Part shown: piece after piece, positions 7,259 through 16,533 of the stretch
Layout: each line of letters begins with the position of its first letter
How positions within the stretch are numbered: the stretch's first letter is position 1
NCBI GenBank assembly: GCA_036496265.1
Contig: DASXLL010000338.1
Coordinates: forward strand, 9,648 to 73,647
Length of the DNA: 64,000 bases
Origin: CAYLLN01 sp036496265
Lineage (GTDB): Bacteria > Planctomycetota > Planctomycetia > Pirellulales > Pirellulaceae
Direction of reading: 5' to 3'
Translations under genes and position numbers: made by a program
The notes under the pieces: generated by a model
Told to the model about the DNA's origin: nothing
The model's input: only the letters and a program-made list of their open reading frames with translations
Databases searched by the model: none

Positions 7259-8681
7259 ACGAGTAAACCGCCTCAATCACCCTCCCCCCCGCCACCGCAT
7301 ACGGCCTATTCAGCGTATCCGTGTAATGTCCCCTCGGATCGATTCCGAGCGCATGAAACATCGTCGCCGCCACATCCCACGGACCATACCGATCCGTCAC
7401 CGGCTCCGCCCCCAGCCGATCCGACGCCCCGACCACCGCCCCGCGCTGCACTCCCGCCCCCGCCATCGCAATCGAATAAACCGACGCCCAATGCTTTCTT
7501 CCCGGCGACGCTCCAGCAAATCTTGGCTCCAGCGCCACCTTTGGCGCGCGTCCAAACTCGCCCATGCACACAACCAGCGTCTGATCCAACAGCCCGCGCT
7601 GATCAAGGTCCTCAATCAGCGCCGCAAAACTCTGATCGAACCGCGGCAGCAAACGATTCTGCAGGGCATCAAAAATATCATTGTGCGTATCCCAGCCGTA
7701 GGCATCCGTATCATCCGGGTCTTTATCTTGCCCGCGGTTCGACTGCGTCGCGATCACATTGATATACGGCACGCCCGCCTCCACCAGCCGCCGCGCCAGC
7801 AGCATCGCCTGCCCCGTTCGATTATCTCCATATCGCTCGCGAATTTTCGCCGGCTCTGCCGTGAAATCAAACGCTTCCCGCGTCGCCCGCGACGACAACA
7901 TGCGGCTGGCCTGCCCATACAGCCGGTCCATATCCAGCGCCTGCTGATTCGCCTCCAGCCTTGCGGCATACCGATCCAGCGACTGCTTCAGCGTCAGCCG
8001 ATCGTCTTGTCGCACCGGTGGCAACTCCGGCCGCGGCGCTAAATCCGGCAGCGCCCCCGCCGCATCGCTCGGGTCGCCGATCACCAGCGGCTCAAACGCC
8101 CGGCCCAGCAGCCCGCCATCCTGTCCCGGCGACAGATTCGTCGGCACTAGCGCCGGCCCATTTACATGAATCGCATCGAAAACAAACTTGCTCTTCGTTT
8201 GCAGCCGGCGAACGATCGCCCCGTAAGTCGGCAAATCGCTCGGGCTCGGCAGCGGATTGGCCGACCGCTGCTTGTGATACATGCCCGTCAGCGCCAGATA
8301 CGCCGCCGTCCCGTGATCGAGATCCTCATGCGACAAGCTGCGGACGATCGTCAACCGATCCGCAATTTTTGCAATCCGCGGCATGTGTTCGCAAAACTGC
8401 ACGCCGCTCATCGCCGTCCCGATCGGCTGAAACGCCCCCCGCACATCCAGCGGCGCCTCAGGCTTCGGATCCCACGTATCGATCTGGCTCTGCCCACCAT
8501 TGGCGAAAACAAGAATCACCGACTTTGCCCGGCCGAACCCTACCACGCGGGCCGCTGATTCATTGGCCGCGCCTGTGTTCATCTTTGCCAGACTCAATGC
8601 ACCAAGCGACCCAATGCCGAGCCACTGCCGCCGATTCAAGCGGCCAGACGGAAGGCGGACTTCTTCCCAAAATCGCAACAT
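7257..8681 (-). CDS. DUF1501 family protein
   Basis: 474 residues. DUF1501 proteins are abundant in planctomycetes, exported, sulfatase-like in fold and of unproved function. Here the N-terminus carries RLNRRQWLGIGSLGALSL (about residues 14-31), a degenerate twin-arginine type signal. Then come SVILVFANGGQSQIDTWDPKP, TIVRSLSHEDLDHGTAAYLALTG (in parts: TIVRSLSHEDLDHG, TAAYLALTG) and LVVCMGEFGRAPKV, all typical. Genes for DUF1501 are usually paired with DUF1549/DUF1553; here it stands alone, divergent from the giant cytochrome at 8807. Confidence 0.9.
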   Translation of the reverse strand: MLRFWEEVRLPSGRLNRRQWLGIGSLGALSLAKMNTGAANESAARVVGFGRAKSVILVFANGGQSQIDTWDPKPEAPLDVRGAFQPIGTAMSGVQFCEHMPRIAKIADRLTIVRSLSHEDLDHGTAAYLALTGMYHKQRSANPLPSPSDLPTYGAIVRRLQTKSKFVFDAIHVNGPALVPTNLSPGQDGGLLGRAFEPLVIGDPSDAAGALPDLAPRPELPPVRQDDRLTLKQSLDRYAARLEANQQALDMDRLYGQASRMLSSRATREAFDFTAEPAKIRERYGDNRTGQAMLLARRLVEAGVPYINVIATQSNRGQDKDPDDTDAYGWDTHNDIFDALQNRLLPRFDQSFAALIEDLDQRGLLDQTLVVCMGEFGRAPKVALEPRFAGASPGRKHWASVYSIAMAGAGVQRGAVVGASDRLGAEPVTDRYGPWDVAATMFHALGIDPRGHYTDTLNRPYAVAGGRVIEAVYS

Positions 8682-8806
8682 CGTAATATCGATTTTACTC
8701 GTCGCGGCTCACCCCGGAAGCTACAACCAACATTATTGAACCCTTCCCTTACTCGTCGTTTAACGGGGAGCCGCAGGCGACCACTAATCCGCTTGCGCCG
8801 CTTTTG

Positions 8807-11800
8807 ATGACGGATGCGAGCGCGTTGATGTCAGTTTTGAAGCCCATTTCCCCGCTTTTGGCCGCTATCTGGCTCAGTCAGGCAATTGCGTACGTTTGTG
8901 CGCAAGATGCGGGTCTCGAAGGACGACTGAAATTAGAGGGCGCGGCCGCGCTCGCAGTGGCCGCGCGGCGAGAAGGCGACGCGGGCCGTGGCGCGGTCGT
9001 TTTTCATCAGCCCCAGACGATGTGCAGCAAGTGTCACGCGGTGGATGGCACACAAGTGGGCTTCGGCCCCGAATTGACCGCCCTGCCGCGCGATACATCC
9101 GACGACTACCTCGTCGAGTCGATTCTTGAGCCCTCGAAGATGATTCGGAAGGGCTTCGAACTGGTAACCGTCGGTTTGGCGGACGGGCGCGTCGTTACTG
9201 GCATCGTGACGCAAAGTGACGAGCAGCAGATAACCCTTCGCGATACCGGCGCGCCCGACAAAACGATCGAAATTCCGCGCCGCGACATCGAAACACAAAA
9301 GGCGAATCCCCTTTCCGCTATGCCGGCGGCTGTCGCCAATCAAATCACCAGCCGGCAATCCTTTTTAGATCTCGCGCGCTACCTGATGGAAATTCGCGAC
9401 GGCGGCCGGGCCCGCGCCGCAGCGCTCGCGCCGCCTCCCTCGCTCGTGACGCTGCAGCTTCCGGAATACGAGTCGCACATCGACCACGCCGGACTCATCG
9501 AAAACCTGGATACCGCCGCGTCGCGCCGCGGAAAAGCCATCTATCAGCAACTCTGCGTCAACTGCCACGGCACGCGCGAGCAGCCGGGGTCGCTTCCGAC
9601 CTCGCTGCGATTCGCAGAGGGCAAATTCAAGAACGGCAGCGATCCGTTCGCCATGTATCAAGCATTAACGCGAGGTTTCGGCCTCATGGCCCCGCAATCT
9701 TGGATGGTGCCACAGCAGAAATACGATGTCATTCACTACATCCGCCAGGAATATCTGCGGAAGAATAATCCGAGTCAGCTATTCTCCGTGACACGCGATT
9801 ATTTGGCCGGACTGCCACGCGGCGACACGCGCGGACCCGAGCCGCGCATCGTCGAACCCTGGCGCGACATGGACTACGGCCCGAGCCTCATCGGCACGTT
9901 CGAGATCGGATCCGACGGTAGCAACATCGCTCAAAAAGGAATCGCCGTCCGGCTCGATCCCGGTCCCGGCGGTGTCGCCCGCGGTCGCGCCTTTATGATT
10001 TTCGAGCACGACACGCTCCGCTGGGCCGCCGGCTGGACCGGCAGCGGCTTCATCGACTGGGACGGCATCAACTTCAACGGCAAGCACCAAGTGCATCCGC
10101 ACGTCGTCGGCGATGTCGTTTTTAGCAATCCGACCGGCCCCGGCTGGGCCGAACCAGGCACCAGCTCCTTGGCCGATGAGCAACGAGTCATCGGCCGCGA
10201 CAATCGGCGCTACGGCCCGCTTCCGCGAGCCTGGGGACGCTACCGCGGGCTCTATCACATCGGTGATCGCATCGTCGTGGCCTACATAGTCGGCGAAACC
10301 GAGGTTTTGGAAAGCCCTCGATTAATGGACGCCGATTCAAGCCAACCGCCGGCCTTCATACGAACCATTGAGATCGGGCCGCGCAAGCGAGAAATGACAT
10401 TAGTCGCTTGCGAGCGGGATGCCACGACTGAAGCCATTCGATCGGACCTCAATTGCAGTTGGGCCACCGTCGGCGACCGGCTGTGCCTGCGAATTCCAGC
10501 CGGCGACCAGCCAATGCGGTTTGAGTTGGCGGTAGCACGCGATGTTGCAACCACAAAGCTCACCGCTTCGCTATACCCCGTCTCTAACCCGCTCTCGAAG
10601 GGAGAAGCGGCGATCGCTCGCTGGCCCCAAAAGTTAACCACCACAGCCATCCGCGGCTCGAACACCGGCCCCTTTGCCGTCGATATCCTCACGCAGCCGG
10701 AGCAAAATCCCTGGCAAGCCCAATTGCGGCTCACCGGCCTCGATTTCCTGCCAGGCGGCGACGCAGCCATGGTCTGCACCTGGGACGGCGATGTTTGGCG
10801 AGTCACCGGCTTGTCAAATCTTGACAATGCTGAAGCAAGCCCTGAACTCACCTGGCAACGAATCGCCTCCGGTCTCTTTCAGCCTCTCGGTATCAAATGC
10901 CTCGGCACTGACATCTTCGTCACCTGCCGCGATCAACTCGTGAAGCTTCGCGATTTCAACGGCGACGGCGAAACGGATTTCTACGAATGCATCAACAGCG
11001 ATCACCAGGTGACCGAGCACTTCCACGAATTCGCCATGGGCCTCCAAACCGACGCCGCTGGCAATTTCTACTACGCGAAATCCGCTCGGCATGCACTCCC
11101 GGCCGTCGTGCCACATCACGGCACGCTCCTGCGGATATCTGCGGACGGCTCGAAGACGGACATTTTGGCAACCGGCTTCCGAGCCGCAAACGGCGTCTGC
11201 CTCAACGACGACGGCACCTTCGTCGTCACCGATCAGGAAGGACATTGGAATCCCAAGAACCGAATCAATTGGGTCGAGCCGGGCAAATTCTATGGCAACA
11301 TGTTCGGTTATCACGACGTGACCAACTCGTCGGACGCCGCGATGCAGCAGCCATTGTGCTGGATCACCAATCAATTCGACCGCTCGCCCGGCGAATTACT
11401 ATGGGTGCCACCGAATCATTGGGGGCCGCTGGCGGGAAACCTAATCAACCTCTCGTACGGCGCCGGCAAGCTGTTTGTTGTCCCCTTCGAAGACGTGAAT
11501 GGCCAAAAACAGGGCGGAATGTGCATGCTGCCAGTCGGGCCGCTTCCCACCGGCGTCATGCGCGGCCGGTTCCACCCGACTGACAAACAACTCTATTGCT
11601 GCGGCATGTTTGCCTGGGCCGGTAATGCCACCCAACCCGGCGGACTCTATCGCATTCGCTCCACCGGCCGCCCAACGCATTTGCCCATCGCCTTGCACGC
11701 GAAGCCCAAGAAAATTGAAATCACCTTCACCGATCCCATCGATCTCCAGGCGGGCGCCGACGCAGCGAATTACTCCATCAAAGTCTGGTCGCTCAAACGC

Positions 11801-12010
11801 ACCGCCAATTATGGCTCCGAGCATTACGACGAACACCCGCTCACAGTCGAACGAGCGGACGTCTCGGTGGATGGTCGCAGCGTGACGCTACACATCCCGG
11901 AGTTAGCCCCGACGTGGGGAATGGAAATTCTCTGCCGCCTGGTGACAGCCGACGGCCAGCGCTTGGAACGAGTCATTCACAACTCGATTCATCGACTGCC
12001 AGAACGTTAG
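8807..12010 (+). CDS. Large secreted c-type cytochrome / heme-binding domain protein
   Basis: 1067 residues from the ATG at 8807; the ATG at 8828 is an alternative giving a cleaner signal peptide (MSVLKPISPLLAAIWLSQAI). Two haem c sites are visible: CSKCH at 73-77 in a PVC-type haem domain (GRGAVVFHQPQTMCSKCH) and CVNCH at 250-254. A central part (about 370-480) with GRAFMIFEHDTLRWAAGWTG resembles DUF6797; residues about 600-960 look like a glucose-dehydrogenase-type beta-propeller. Such proteins are thought to oxidise sugars or sugar derivatives in the periplasm. Followed after 23 bases by a hydrolase gene on the same strand. Confidence 0.85.
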   Translation: MTDASALMSVLKPISPLLAAIWLSQAIAYVCAQDAGLEGRLKLEGAAALAVAARREGDAGRGAVVFHQPQTMCSKCHAVDGTQVGFGPELTALPRDTSDDYLVESILEPSKMIRKGFELVTVGLADGRVVTGIVTQSDEQQITLRDTGAPDKTIEIPRRDIETQKANPLSAMPAAVANQITSRQSFLDLARYLMEIRDGGRARAAALAPPPSLVTLQLPEYESHIDHAGLIENLDTAASRRGKAIYQQLCVNCHGTREQPGSLPTSLRFAEGKFKNGSDPFAMYQALTRGFGLMAPQSWMVPQQKYDVIHYIRQEYLRKNNPSQLFSVTRDYLAGLPRGDTRGPEPRIVEPWRDMDYGPSLIGTFEIGSDGSNIAQKGIAVRLDPGPGGVARGRAFMIFEHDTLRWAAGWTGSGFIDWDGINFNGKHQVHPHVVGDVVFSNPTGPGWAEPGTSSLADEQRVIGRDNRRYGPLPRAWGRYRGLYHIGDRIVVAYIVGETEVLESPRLMDADSSQPPAFIRTIEIGPRKREMTLVACERDATTEAIRSDLNCSWATVGDRLCLRIPAGDQPMRFELAVARDVATTKLTASLYPVSNPLSKGEAAIARWPQKLTTTAIRGSNTGPFAVDILTQPEQNPWQAQLRLTGLDFLPGGDAAMVCTWDGDVWRVTGLSNLDNAEASPELTWQRIASGLFQPLGIKCLGTDIFVTCRDQLVKLRDFNGDGETDFYECINSDHQVTEHFHEFAMGLQTDAAGNFYYAKSARHALPAVVPHHGTLLRISADGSKTDILATGFRAANGVCLNDDGTFVVTDQEGHWNPKNRINWVEPGKFYGNMFGYHDVTNSSDAAMQQPLCWITNQFDRSPGELLWVPPNHWGPLAGNLINLSYGAGKLFVVPFEDVNGQKQGGMCMLPVGPLPTGVMRGRFHPTDKQLYCCGMFAWAGNATQPGGLYRIRSTGRPTHLPIALHAKPKKIEITFTDPIDLQAGADAANYSIKVWSLKRTANYGSEHYDEHPLTVERADVSVDGRSVTLHIPELAPTWGMEILCRLVTADGQRLERVIHNSIHRLPER

Positions 12011-12033
12011 AACGCCAATAGCGCGATGTAATC

Positions 12034-12849
12034 ATGAAAAATCAACTCGTTCTGATATTCGTCTTCGTAAGCGCCATTGCTTTTATGGCTCCTGCCGAGG
12101 AACCGCCAGCCAAACCCGCCCCGCCCAAAAAACTCGCGTTGCCCGGCGAAATCCTCACCATCGCCGACCGTCCCGCCTTCATCTTTCTGCCGCCCGCAGA
12201 AAAGCGCACCCAGCCGCAGCCTTGGATCTTCTACGCGCCAACGCTCCCGGCCTATCCCGACGAAGCCGAACGCTGGATGCACGAGCAATTTCTCGCCGCC
12301 GGAATCGCCGTCGCCGGCATCGATGTCGGCGAGGCCTACGGCAGCCCCTCAAGCCACGTCAAATTCGACGCGCTCTACGACGAGCTCATTACGAAAAGAA
12401 ACTTCGCCCCCCAAGCCTGCCTCTTCGGTCGCAGCCGCGGCGGATTATGGGTCAGCAGCTATGCCATTCGCCATCCAGAACGTGTCAGCGGCATCATTGG
12501 CATCTATCCCGTCTTCGATTTCCGCACCTATCCCCGCCTGGCAAAAGCCGCCCCGGCTTACGGCCTGACTCCGGAACAACTCGAAGCTCGCAGCGCCGAG
12601 CTGAACCCCATCGAGCGTATCAGCATCCTCGCCAAAAGCAGAATCCCCGTCACCATCATCCACGGCGACATGGACACCGTCGTCCCAATCCAGGAAAACT
12701 CCGCCGAGCTCCTCCGCCGCTACCAGGAAGCCGGCGCTGGCGACCTCGTCAACCTCATCATCGCTCCCGGCCAAGGCCACAGCTTCTGGCCCGGCTTCTT
12801 CCACGAACAAGCGCTCGTCGATTTTGCAATTGCCAAGGCCCGGCAATAA
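12034..12849 (+). CDS. Secreted alpha/beta hydrolase (prolyl oligopeptidase-like)
   Basis: 271 residues with a signal peptide (MKNQLVLIFVFVSAIAFMAP). Nucleophile serine is in FGRSRGGLW near residue 132, the acid in HGDMDTVVP near 213, and the histidine in GQGHSFWP near 249; all three lie in normal order for the fold. It follows the cytochrome by 23 bases and is probably co-transcribed, suggesting a shared extracellular substrate, perhaps an esterified carbohydrate. Substrate not shown by the sequence. Confidence 0.85.
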   Translation: MKNQLVLIFVFVSAIAFMAPAEEPPAKPAPPKKLALPGEILTIADRPAFIFLPPAEKRTQPQPWIFYAPTLPAYPDEAERWMHEQFLAAGIAVAGIDVGEAYGSPSSHVKFDALYDELITKRNFAPQACLFGRSRGGLWVSSYAIRHPERVSGIIGIYPVFDFRTYPRLAKAAPAYGLTPEQLEARSAELNPIERISILAKSRIPVTIIHGDMDTVVPIQENSAELLRRYQEAGAGDLVNLIIAPGQGHSFWPGFFHEQALVDFAIAKARQ

Positions 12850-13359
12850 ATGGCCACCCGGGCGCATCTGCCTATATGCGTTACTGCACTTGTACTATCA
12901 CCAGTTCGTCACCGGAACGACGCAGATGATGCAATATTTTTCAAAAAAACGGCCCCAGCGCATTGCCATGCATAATGTGCATGCGCCGCATACCGACAAG
13001 GTGTCCTAACTCGTTGTGAAGTAAACGTTTGTATAAAGTACGAGTCTCTGCATAAAATAAATCGCCTGCATATGCGGTCAGGCATAAATCACCCGAAGGT
13101 AAGGTTTTGTCAAAAACTCGGAACATACGCCACGCACGAAGCCTTCCTGCTGACCCGTGCCGTTGACCACTTGCAGATACCCAGATAATCTAGGGAATTC
13201 CATTTCGTTCGCTGTCTTTCGCGGCGGACGTAAGTCCGTATCCTGTTTTGTGTTCCGCAATTTCGGTGAAGGTCGTCAGACCTGTGGCTGCCAATCCGCC
13301 GCTCCTATGCGGCGTAGACCGGCTGCCATTTGCCGCGCGGAGCCATGGAGTAGCAGATC
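12850..13359 (+). other. 510-base gap and rpsB leader
   Basis: No supported gene. The first 230 bases are relatively AT-rich and contain no clear repeat. A candidate promoter lies at 13163-13189. Downstream, GGAC-GTAA-GTCC (about 13225-13237) is a small hairpin in what would be a leader of roughly 160 bases before rpsB. Leader-mediated autoregulation of rpsB is known in other bacteria, but I do not recognise a described leader motif here. Confidence 0.4.
13163..13189 (+). promoter_or_regulatory. Candidate sigma-70 promoter for rpsB-tsf
   Basis: TTGACC at 13163-13168 matches five of six bases of the -35 consensus. GATAAT at 13184-13189 matches five of six of the -10, but the spacer is 15 bases, shorter than ideal. 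It is the best match seen in the 510-base gap. Confidence 0.4.
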
Positions 13360-14136
13360 GTGGCTGAATCGACGTTAGTAAACGAATTGATCGAGGCGGG
13401 CGTGCATTTCGGACACCGGGCCAGCCGGTGGAATCCGAAAATGGCGCCCTACATCTACGCCCGCAAAAACGGCATCCACATCGTGGACATTCGCGAGACC
13501 ATTCGCGGACTTCTACGGGCCAAGAAATACCTGGCTCAAGTCGCCGCTCAAGGCTCGCTCGTACTCTTTGTCGGCACGAAAAAGCAAGCCGGCCCGGCTG
13601 TCGAGCGTGAGTCCACCCGCTGCCACATGCCCTTCGTCGCCGAGCGCTGGCTCGGCGGCTGCTTGACTAATTTCCGCACCATCCGCAGCCGACTCGGTCG
13701 TCTCGAAGAAGTCGAAAAGATTCGCGGCGGCGACGAGATCGCGACCTACTCGAAAAAGGCCCAATCGGCCCTCGCCCGCGAATATCGCAAGATGTTCCGC
13801 AACTTGAATGGCATTCGCACGCTGAATCGCATGCCCGAGTGCCTCGTGATCATCGATCCCAACAAGGAAAAGAACGCGATCAAGGAGGCGCGAACGCTCG
13901 GCATCACCACCTTGTCGCTGATTGATACCGACTGCGATCCCGATCTCGTCGATCTGCCGATTCCCGGCAACGACGACGGCATCCGCTCCATCGAGTTGAT
14001 CATGCGGCACTTGGCTGAAGCGTGCCTTGTCGGCTCCCAAAGCGCCGCTGCCATGAAGCAGAAAGGCGACAAGCCGGCTCAGCCCGAAATGGCCGCAGTC
14101 GCCGCCGCTGGCGAAGCGAAAGAAGGAAACGTCTAA
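13360..14136 (+). CDS. rpsB: 30S ribosomal protein S2
   Basis: 258 residues. The start is GTG with GGAG nine bases upstream; the protein begins MAESTLVNELIEAGVHFGHR, and shows RWNPKMAPYIYARKNGIHI and RWLGGCLTNFRTIRSR, which are hallmark S2 segments. The C-terminus (after about residue 230) is a short Ala/Lys/Glu tail. First gene of the conserved rpsB-tsf-pyrH order; separated from tsf by a dispersed inverted repeat. Confidence 0.98.
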   Translation: MAESTLVNELIEAGVHFGHRASRWNPKMAPYIYARKNGIHIVDIRETIRGLLRAKKYLAQVAAQGSLVLFVGTKKQAGPAVERESTRCHMPFVAERWLGGCLTNFRTIRSRLGRLEEVEKIRGGDEIATYSKKAQSALAREYRKMFRNLNGIRTLNRMPECLVIIDPNKEKNAIKEARTLGITTLSLIDTDCDPDLVDLPIPGNDDGIRSIELIMRHLAEACLVGSQSAAAMKQKGDKPAQPEMAAVAAAGEAKEGNV

Positions 14137-14153
14137 GCGAATCGAAGATTCGC

Positions 14154-14238
14154 AGTTCAAAGTTCCGAGTTCAATGTTCAAGGTTGGACTCGGAAATCTA
14201 TATGTAAACTTTGAACCTTGAACTTTGAACATTGAACT
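14154..14238. repeat. Long inverted repeat, TTCAAAGTTC family, between rpsB and tsf
   Basis: The left arm (14154-14185) begins AGTTCAAAGTTCCGAGTTCA; the right arm (14207-14238) begins AACTTTGAACCTTGAACTTT. The left arm matches the element at 57389-57420 at 31 of 32 bases. The right arm ends four bases before the AGGAG ribosome site of tsf, so folding could affect tsf translation or separate the rpsB and tsf transcripts. Confidence 0.85.
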
Positions 14239-14254
14239 CTGTAGGAGAATTGAT

Positions 14255-15088
14255 ATGGCCGAGATCACTGCGGCGTTGGTTCGCGAGTTGCGCGATGAAA
14301 CCGGTTTGCCGATGATGGATTGCAAGCAGGCGCTTGTGGCGGCGGGTGGCGACAAGGAGAAGGCTAAGGAGGAGATGCGGAAGAAGGGCATCAAGCTGCA
14401 AGAGGGGCGCGGCGGCCGGGAAACGGCGTTTGGCCGGTTTGGCATTTATGCCGGACTCGACAAAAAGGCCGGAGGCATTGTGGAACTGAAGTGCGAGAGC
14501 GCGCCCGTCGCGGGCAGCGCAGAATTCATTCAACTTGCCAATGATATGGCCAAGCAACTGGCGACAGGGCCGGGCGCGTCCACCGCGGATGAACTCCTCG
14601 CTCAGCCGTCGCCGAGCCATCCGGGCAAGACGCTCAAAGACGTCAAGGACGACATGTTCAACCGCATTCGCGAGGTCTTCAATGTCGGCCGCATGGCCCG
14701 GCTGGAGGGCGCCACCGGCGGTTATAGCCACAACGCCGGCACCGTCAGCGGCGTGCTTGTGCAGGTCGAGGGCGGCAACGACGATGCCGCGAAGGACGTG
14801 AGCATGCACGTCGCGGCGATGCGTCCGCTCGCTGTTAGCAAGGAAGAGATCGACGAGGCCATCGTCGCCAAGGAGCGCGAGATTTTAAAGGCCGCAGCCC
14901 TTGCCGAGGGTAAGCCGGCCAACATCGTCGATAAAATGGTCGAAGGTCGCCTGAAGAATTTTTATGCCGAGAAGGTGCTGCTCGAACAGCCGTTTGTGAA
15001 GGAGAACAGCATTTCCGTTGGCAAGCATGCCGAAGGGCATGGGATGAAGGTGAAGAAGTTCGTGCACTGGGAACTCGGGAAGGAATAG
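14255..15088 (+). CDS. tsf: Translation elongation factor Ts
   Basis: 277 residues; nucleotide-exchange factor for EF-Tu. MAEITAALVRELRDETGLPM and MDCKQALVAAGGD form the UBA-like N-terminal domain; the core has GGIVELKCESAPVAGS and the end SVGKHAEGHGMKVKKFVHWE. The ATG at 14255 follows AGGAG by seven bases and matches the family start; an in-frame extension to 14225 would begin inside the repeat. A toxin-antitoxin pair follows instead of pyrH. Confidence 0.97.
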   Translation: MAEITAALVRELRDETGLPMMDCKQALVAAGGDKEKAKEEMRKKGIKLQEGRGGRETAFGRFGIYAGLDKKAGGIVELKCESAPVAGSAEFIQLANDMAKQLATGPGASTADELLAQPSPSHPGKTLKDVKDDMFNRIREVFNVGRMARLEGATGGYSHNAGTVSGVLVQVEGGNDDAAKDVSMHVAAMRPLAVSKEEIDEAIVAKEREILKAAALAEGKPANIVDKMVEGRLKNFYAEKVLLEQPFVKENSISVGKHAEGHGMKVKKFVHWELGKE

Positions 15089-15127
15089 TTGAAAGATCGC
15101 CGGGTGAAGCTACGTGACGGGGTCGTG

Positions 15128-15133
15128 TATAAT
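15128..15133 (+). promoter_or_regulatory. Consensus -10 box before the toxin-antitoxin pair
   Basis: TATAAT matches the -10 consensus exactly, 32 bases before the antitoxin ATG. The region 17-18 bases upstream (GTGAAG) is a poor -35. This suggests the pair has its own promoter and does not rely only on the rpsB-tsf transcript. Confidence 0.45.
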
Positions 15134-15165
15134 GGGTTGTCGGGATTTACGGGGGCCCATTGTTT

Positions 15166-15378
15166 ATGTCGTCCAACGAACCATCGCTCCGATACGATTT
15201 GGAAGTACCCCCGAGCGGCCGTCTTGAGGTCCAAGTGCCGCTTCCGGCCGGATCACATGTCACCGTGTATGTTATTGAGAACTCTGAAGATTCATTTGAC
15301 GACTTACTAGCCGCGTCGAGCAGCAGCACGTCTTTTTGGGAAAATCCGGAAGATGATGAGGACTGGAACCACGCCTGA
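15166..15378 (+). CDS. Putative antitoxin of a MazF-type pair
   Basis: 70 residues, small and acidic, with SEDSFDDLL and ENPEDDEDW in the C-terminal half. N-terminal part RYDLEVPPSGRLEVQVPLPA may form a beta-rich DNA-binding or dimer domain, but no named antitoxin family is recognised. The call rests on size, acidity and its position directly before, and overlapping by 26 bases, a MazF-family gene. An in-frame TTG at 15160 is an alternative start. Confidence 0.6.
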   Translation: MSSNEPSLRYDLEVPPSGRLEVQVPLPAGSHVTVYVIENSEDSFDDLLAASSSSTSFWENPEDDEDWNHA

Positions 15379-15709
15379 GCAGGGCGATATCGTCCTCGTA
15401 CCGGTTCCATTTACGGACTTGTCGTCGCAGAAACGCCGGCCGGTCATTGTCATTTCGAACGATGCCTACAATGGCTCGGCCCTGGACGTTGTTGTCGTCG
15501 CAATGACCTCCAATCCTGCCGCCGTGCCGTATAGCTTTCGCATAACCGCAAGTGACTTAACGCAAGGTTCTTTGAACAGACCAGGAACGGTGCGCGCGGA
15601 CAAGGTTTTCGCGCTGGCACAATCGATCATCGTAAAACGATTTGGAAAAGTCTCGAAGCATGTCGTCGAGCACATCAGACAATTACTGCATAATTTAGTC
15701 GCAAAGTAG
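15353..15709 (+). CDS. MazF/PemK-family toxin (mRNA interferase)
   Basis: 118 residues. GDIVLVPVPFTDLSSQKRRP at about residues 11-30, VIVISNDAYNG, VVVVAMTSNP and GTVRADKVFAL are the family's sequence blocks; homologues cleave mRNA in the cytoplasm. ATG codons at 15353 and 15356 both lie within the antitoxin gene, so translation is likely coupled. The pair sits between tsf and pyrH, where other genomes have no extra gene, implying insertion into the ribosomal cluster. Confidence 0.9.
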   Translation: MMRTGTTPEQGDIVLVPVPFTDLSSQKRRPVIVISNDAYNGSALDVVVVAMTSNPAAVPYSFRITASDLTQGSLNRPGTVRADKVFALAQSIIVKRFGKVSKHVVEHIRQLLHNLVAK

Positions 15710-15723
15710 GACTGCCCGCCCTT

Positions 15724-16461
15724 ATGACTACTACGCCACCAAAACGTGTCATTCTTAAGCTCTCCGGCGAAAGCTTTAGCCATGCCGGCGAGCGCGGCAT
15801 CGGCATGGAGGAGGTGACGCAGATCGCCCGCCAGGTAAAGCAAGCCGTTGACAGCGGCTGCGAGATTGCGTTGGTCATCGGCGGCGGCAATATTCTCCGC
15901 GGCGCGCAGTTCAAAGGCACGCACGCGGCAATCCAGGAAGCGACCGCCCATTACATGGGCATGCTCGCGACGGTCATCAACGCCCTCGCCCTGCAAGACG
16001 CCCTCGAATCCCTCGGCTGCGAGACGCGCGTCATGACCGCCATTCACATGCACGGCGTCGCCGAGCCTTATATCCGCCGCCGCGCCCGCCGCCATCTGCA
16101 AAAGAAGCGGATCGTAATCCTCGCCGCCGGCACCGGCAGCCCCTTCGTCACCACTGACACCGCCGCGGCTCAGCGGGCCATGGAGCTCGAAGCCGACGTC
16201 CTCTTAAAGGCCACCAAGGTTGACGGTGTCTACAGCGACGACCCCGAGCGCAACCCTCACGCCATGCTTTACAGCGAGCTCGACTACAACACCGTCCGCG
16301 AGCGCAACCTCCGTGTGATGGACTCCACCGCCATCGCCCACTGCATGGAGCACAACATGCCCATCCTCGTCTTCAACTACAAAAAAGACGGCAACATCCT
16401 CCGCGCCGTCCGCGGCGAAAAAGTCGGCACGACCATTTCGAGCAAGCCGGTGGGGAAGTAG
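15724..16461 (+). CDS. pyrH: UMP kinase
   Basis: 245 residues; phosphorylates UMP to UDP. Family blocks: RVILKLSGESF at 8-18, LVIGGGNILRG near 49-59, AAGTGSPFVTTDTAAAQRA near 138-156, ATKVDGVYSDDPERNPHA (about 167-184) and RVMDSTAIAHCMEHNMPILV. Length is usual. Normally followed by frr (ribosome recycling factor); here a Uma2 gene follows, so frr must be elsewhere. Confidence 0.96.
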   Translation: MTTTPPKRVILKLSGESFSHAGERGIGMEEVTQIARQVKQAVDSGCEIALVIGGGNILRGAQFKGTHAAIQEATAHYMGMLATVINALALQDALESLGCETRVMTAIHMHGVAEPYIRRRARRHLQKKRIVILAAGTGSPFVTTDTAAAQRAMELEADVLLKATKVDGVYSDDPERNPHAMLYSELDYNTVRERNLRVMDSTAIAHCMEHNMPILVFNYKKDGNILRAVRGEKVGTTISSKPVGK

Positions 16462-16533
16462 TTTTCCGTTGACCGCATGACGGTCGCGGAATATTTTGAT
16501 TGATAGATATTTGTTCGATCTTGGAATCGCGAG

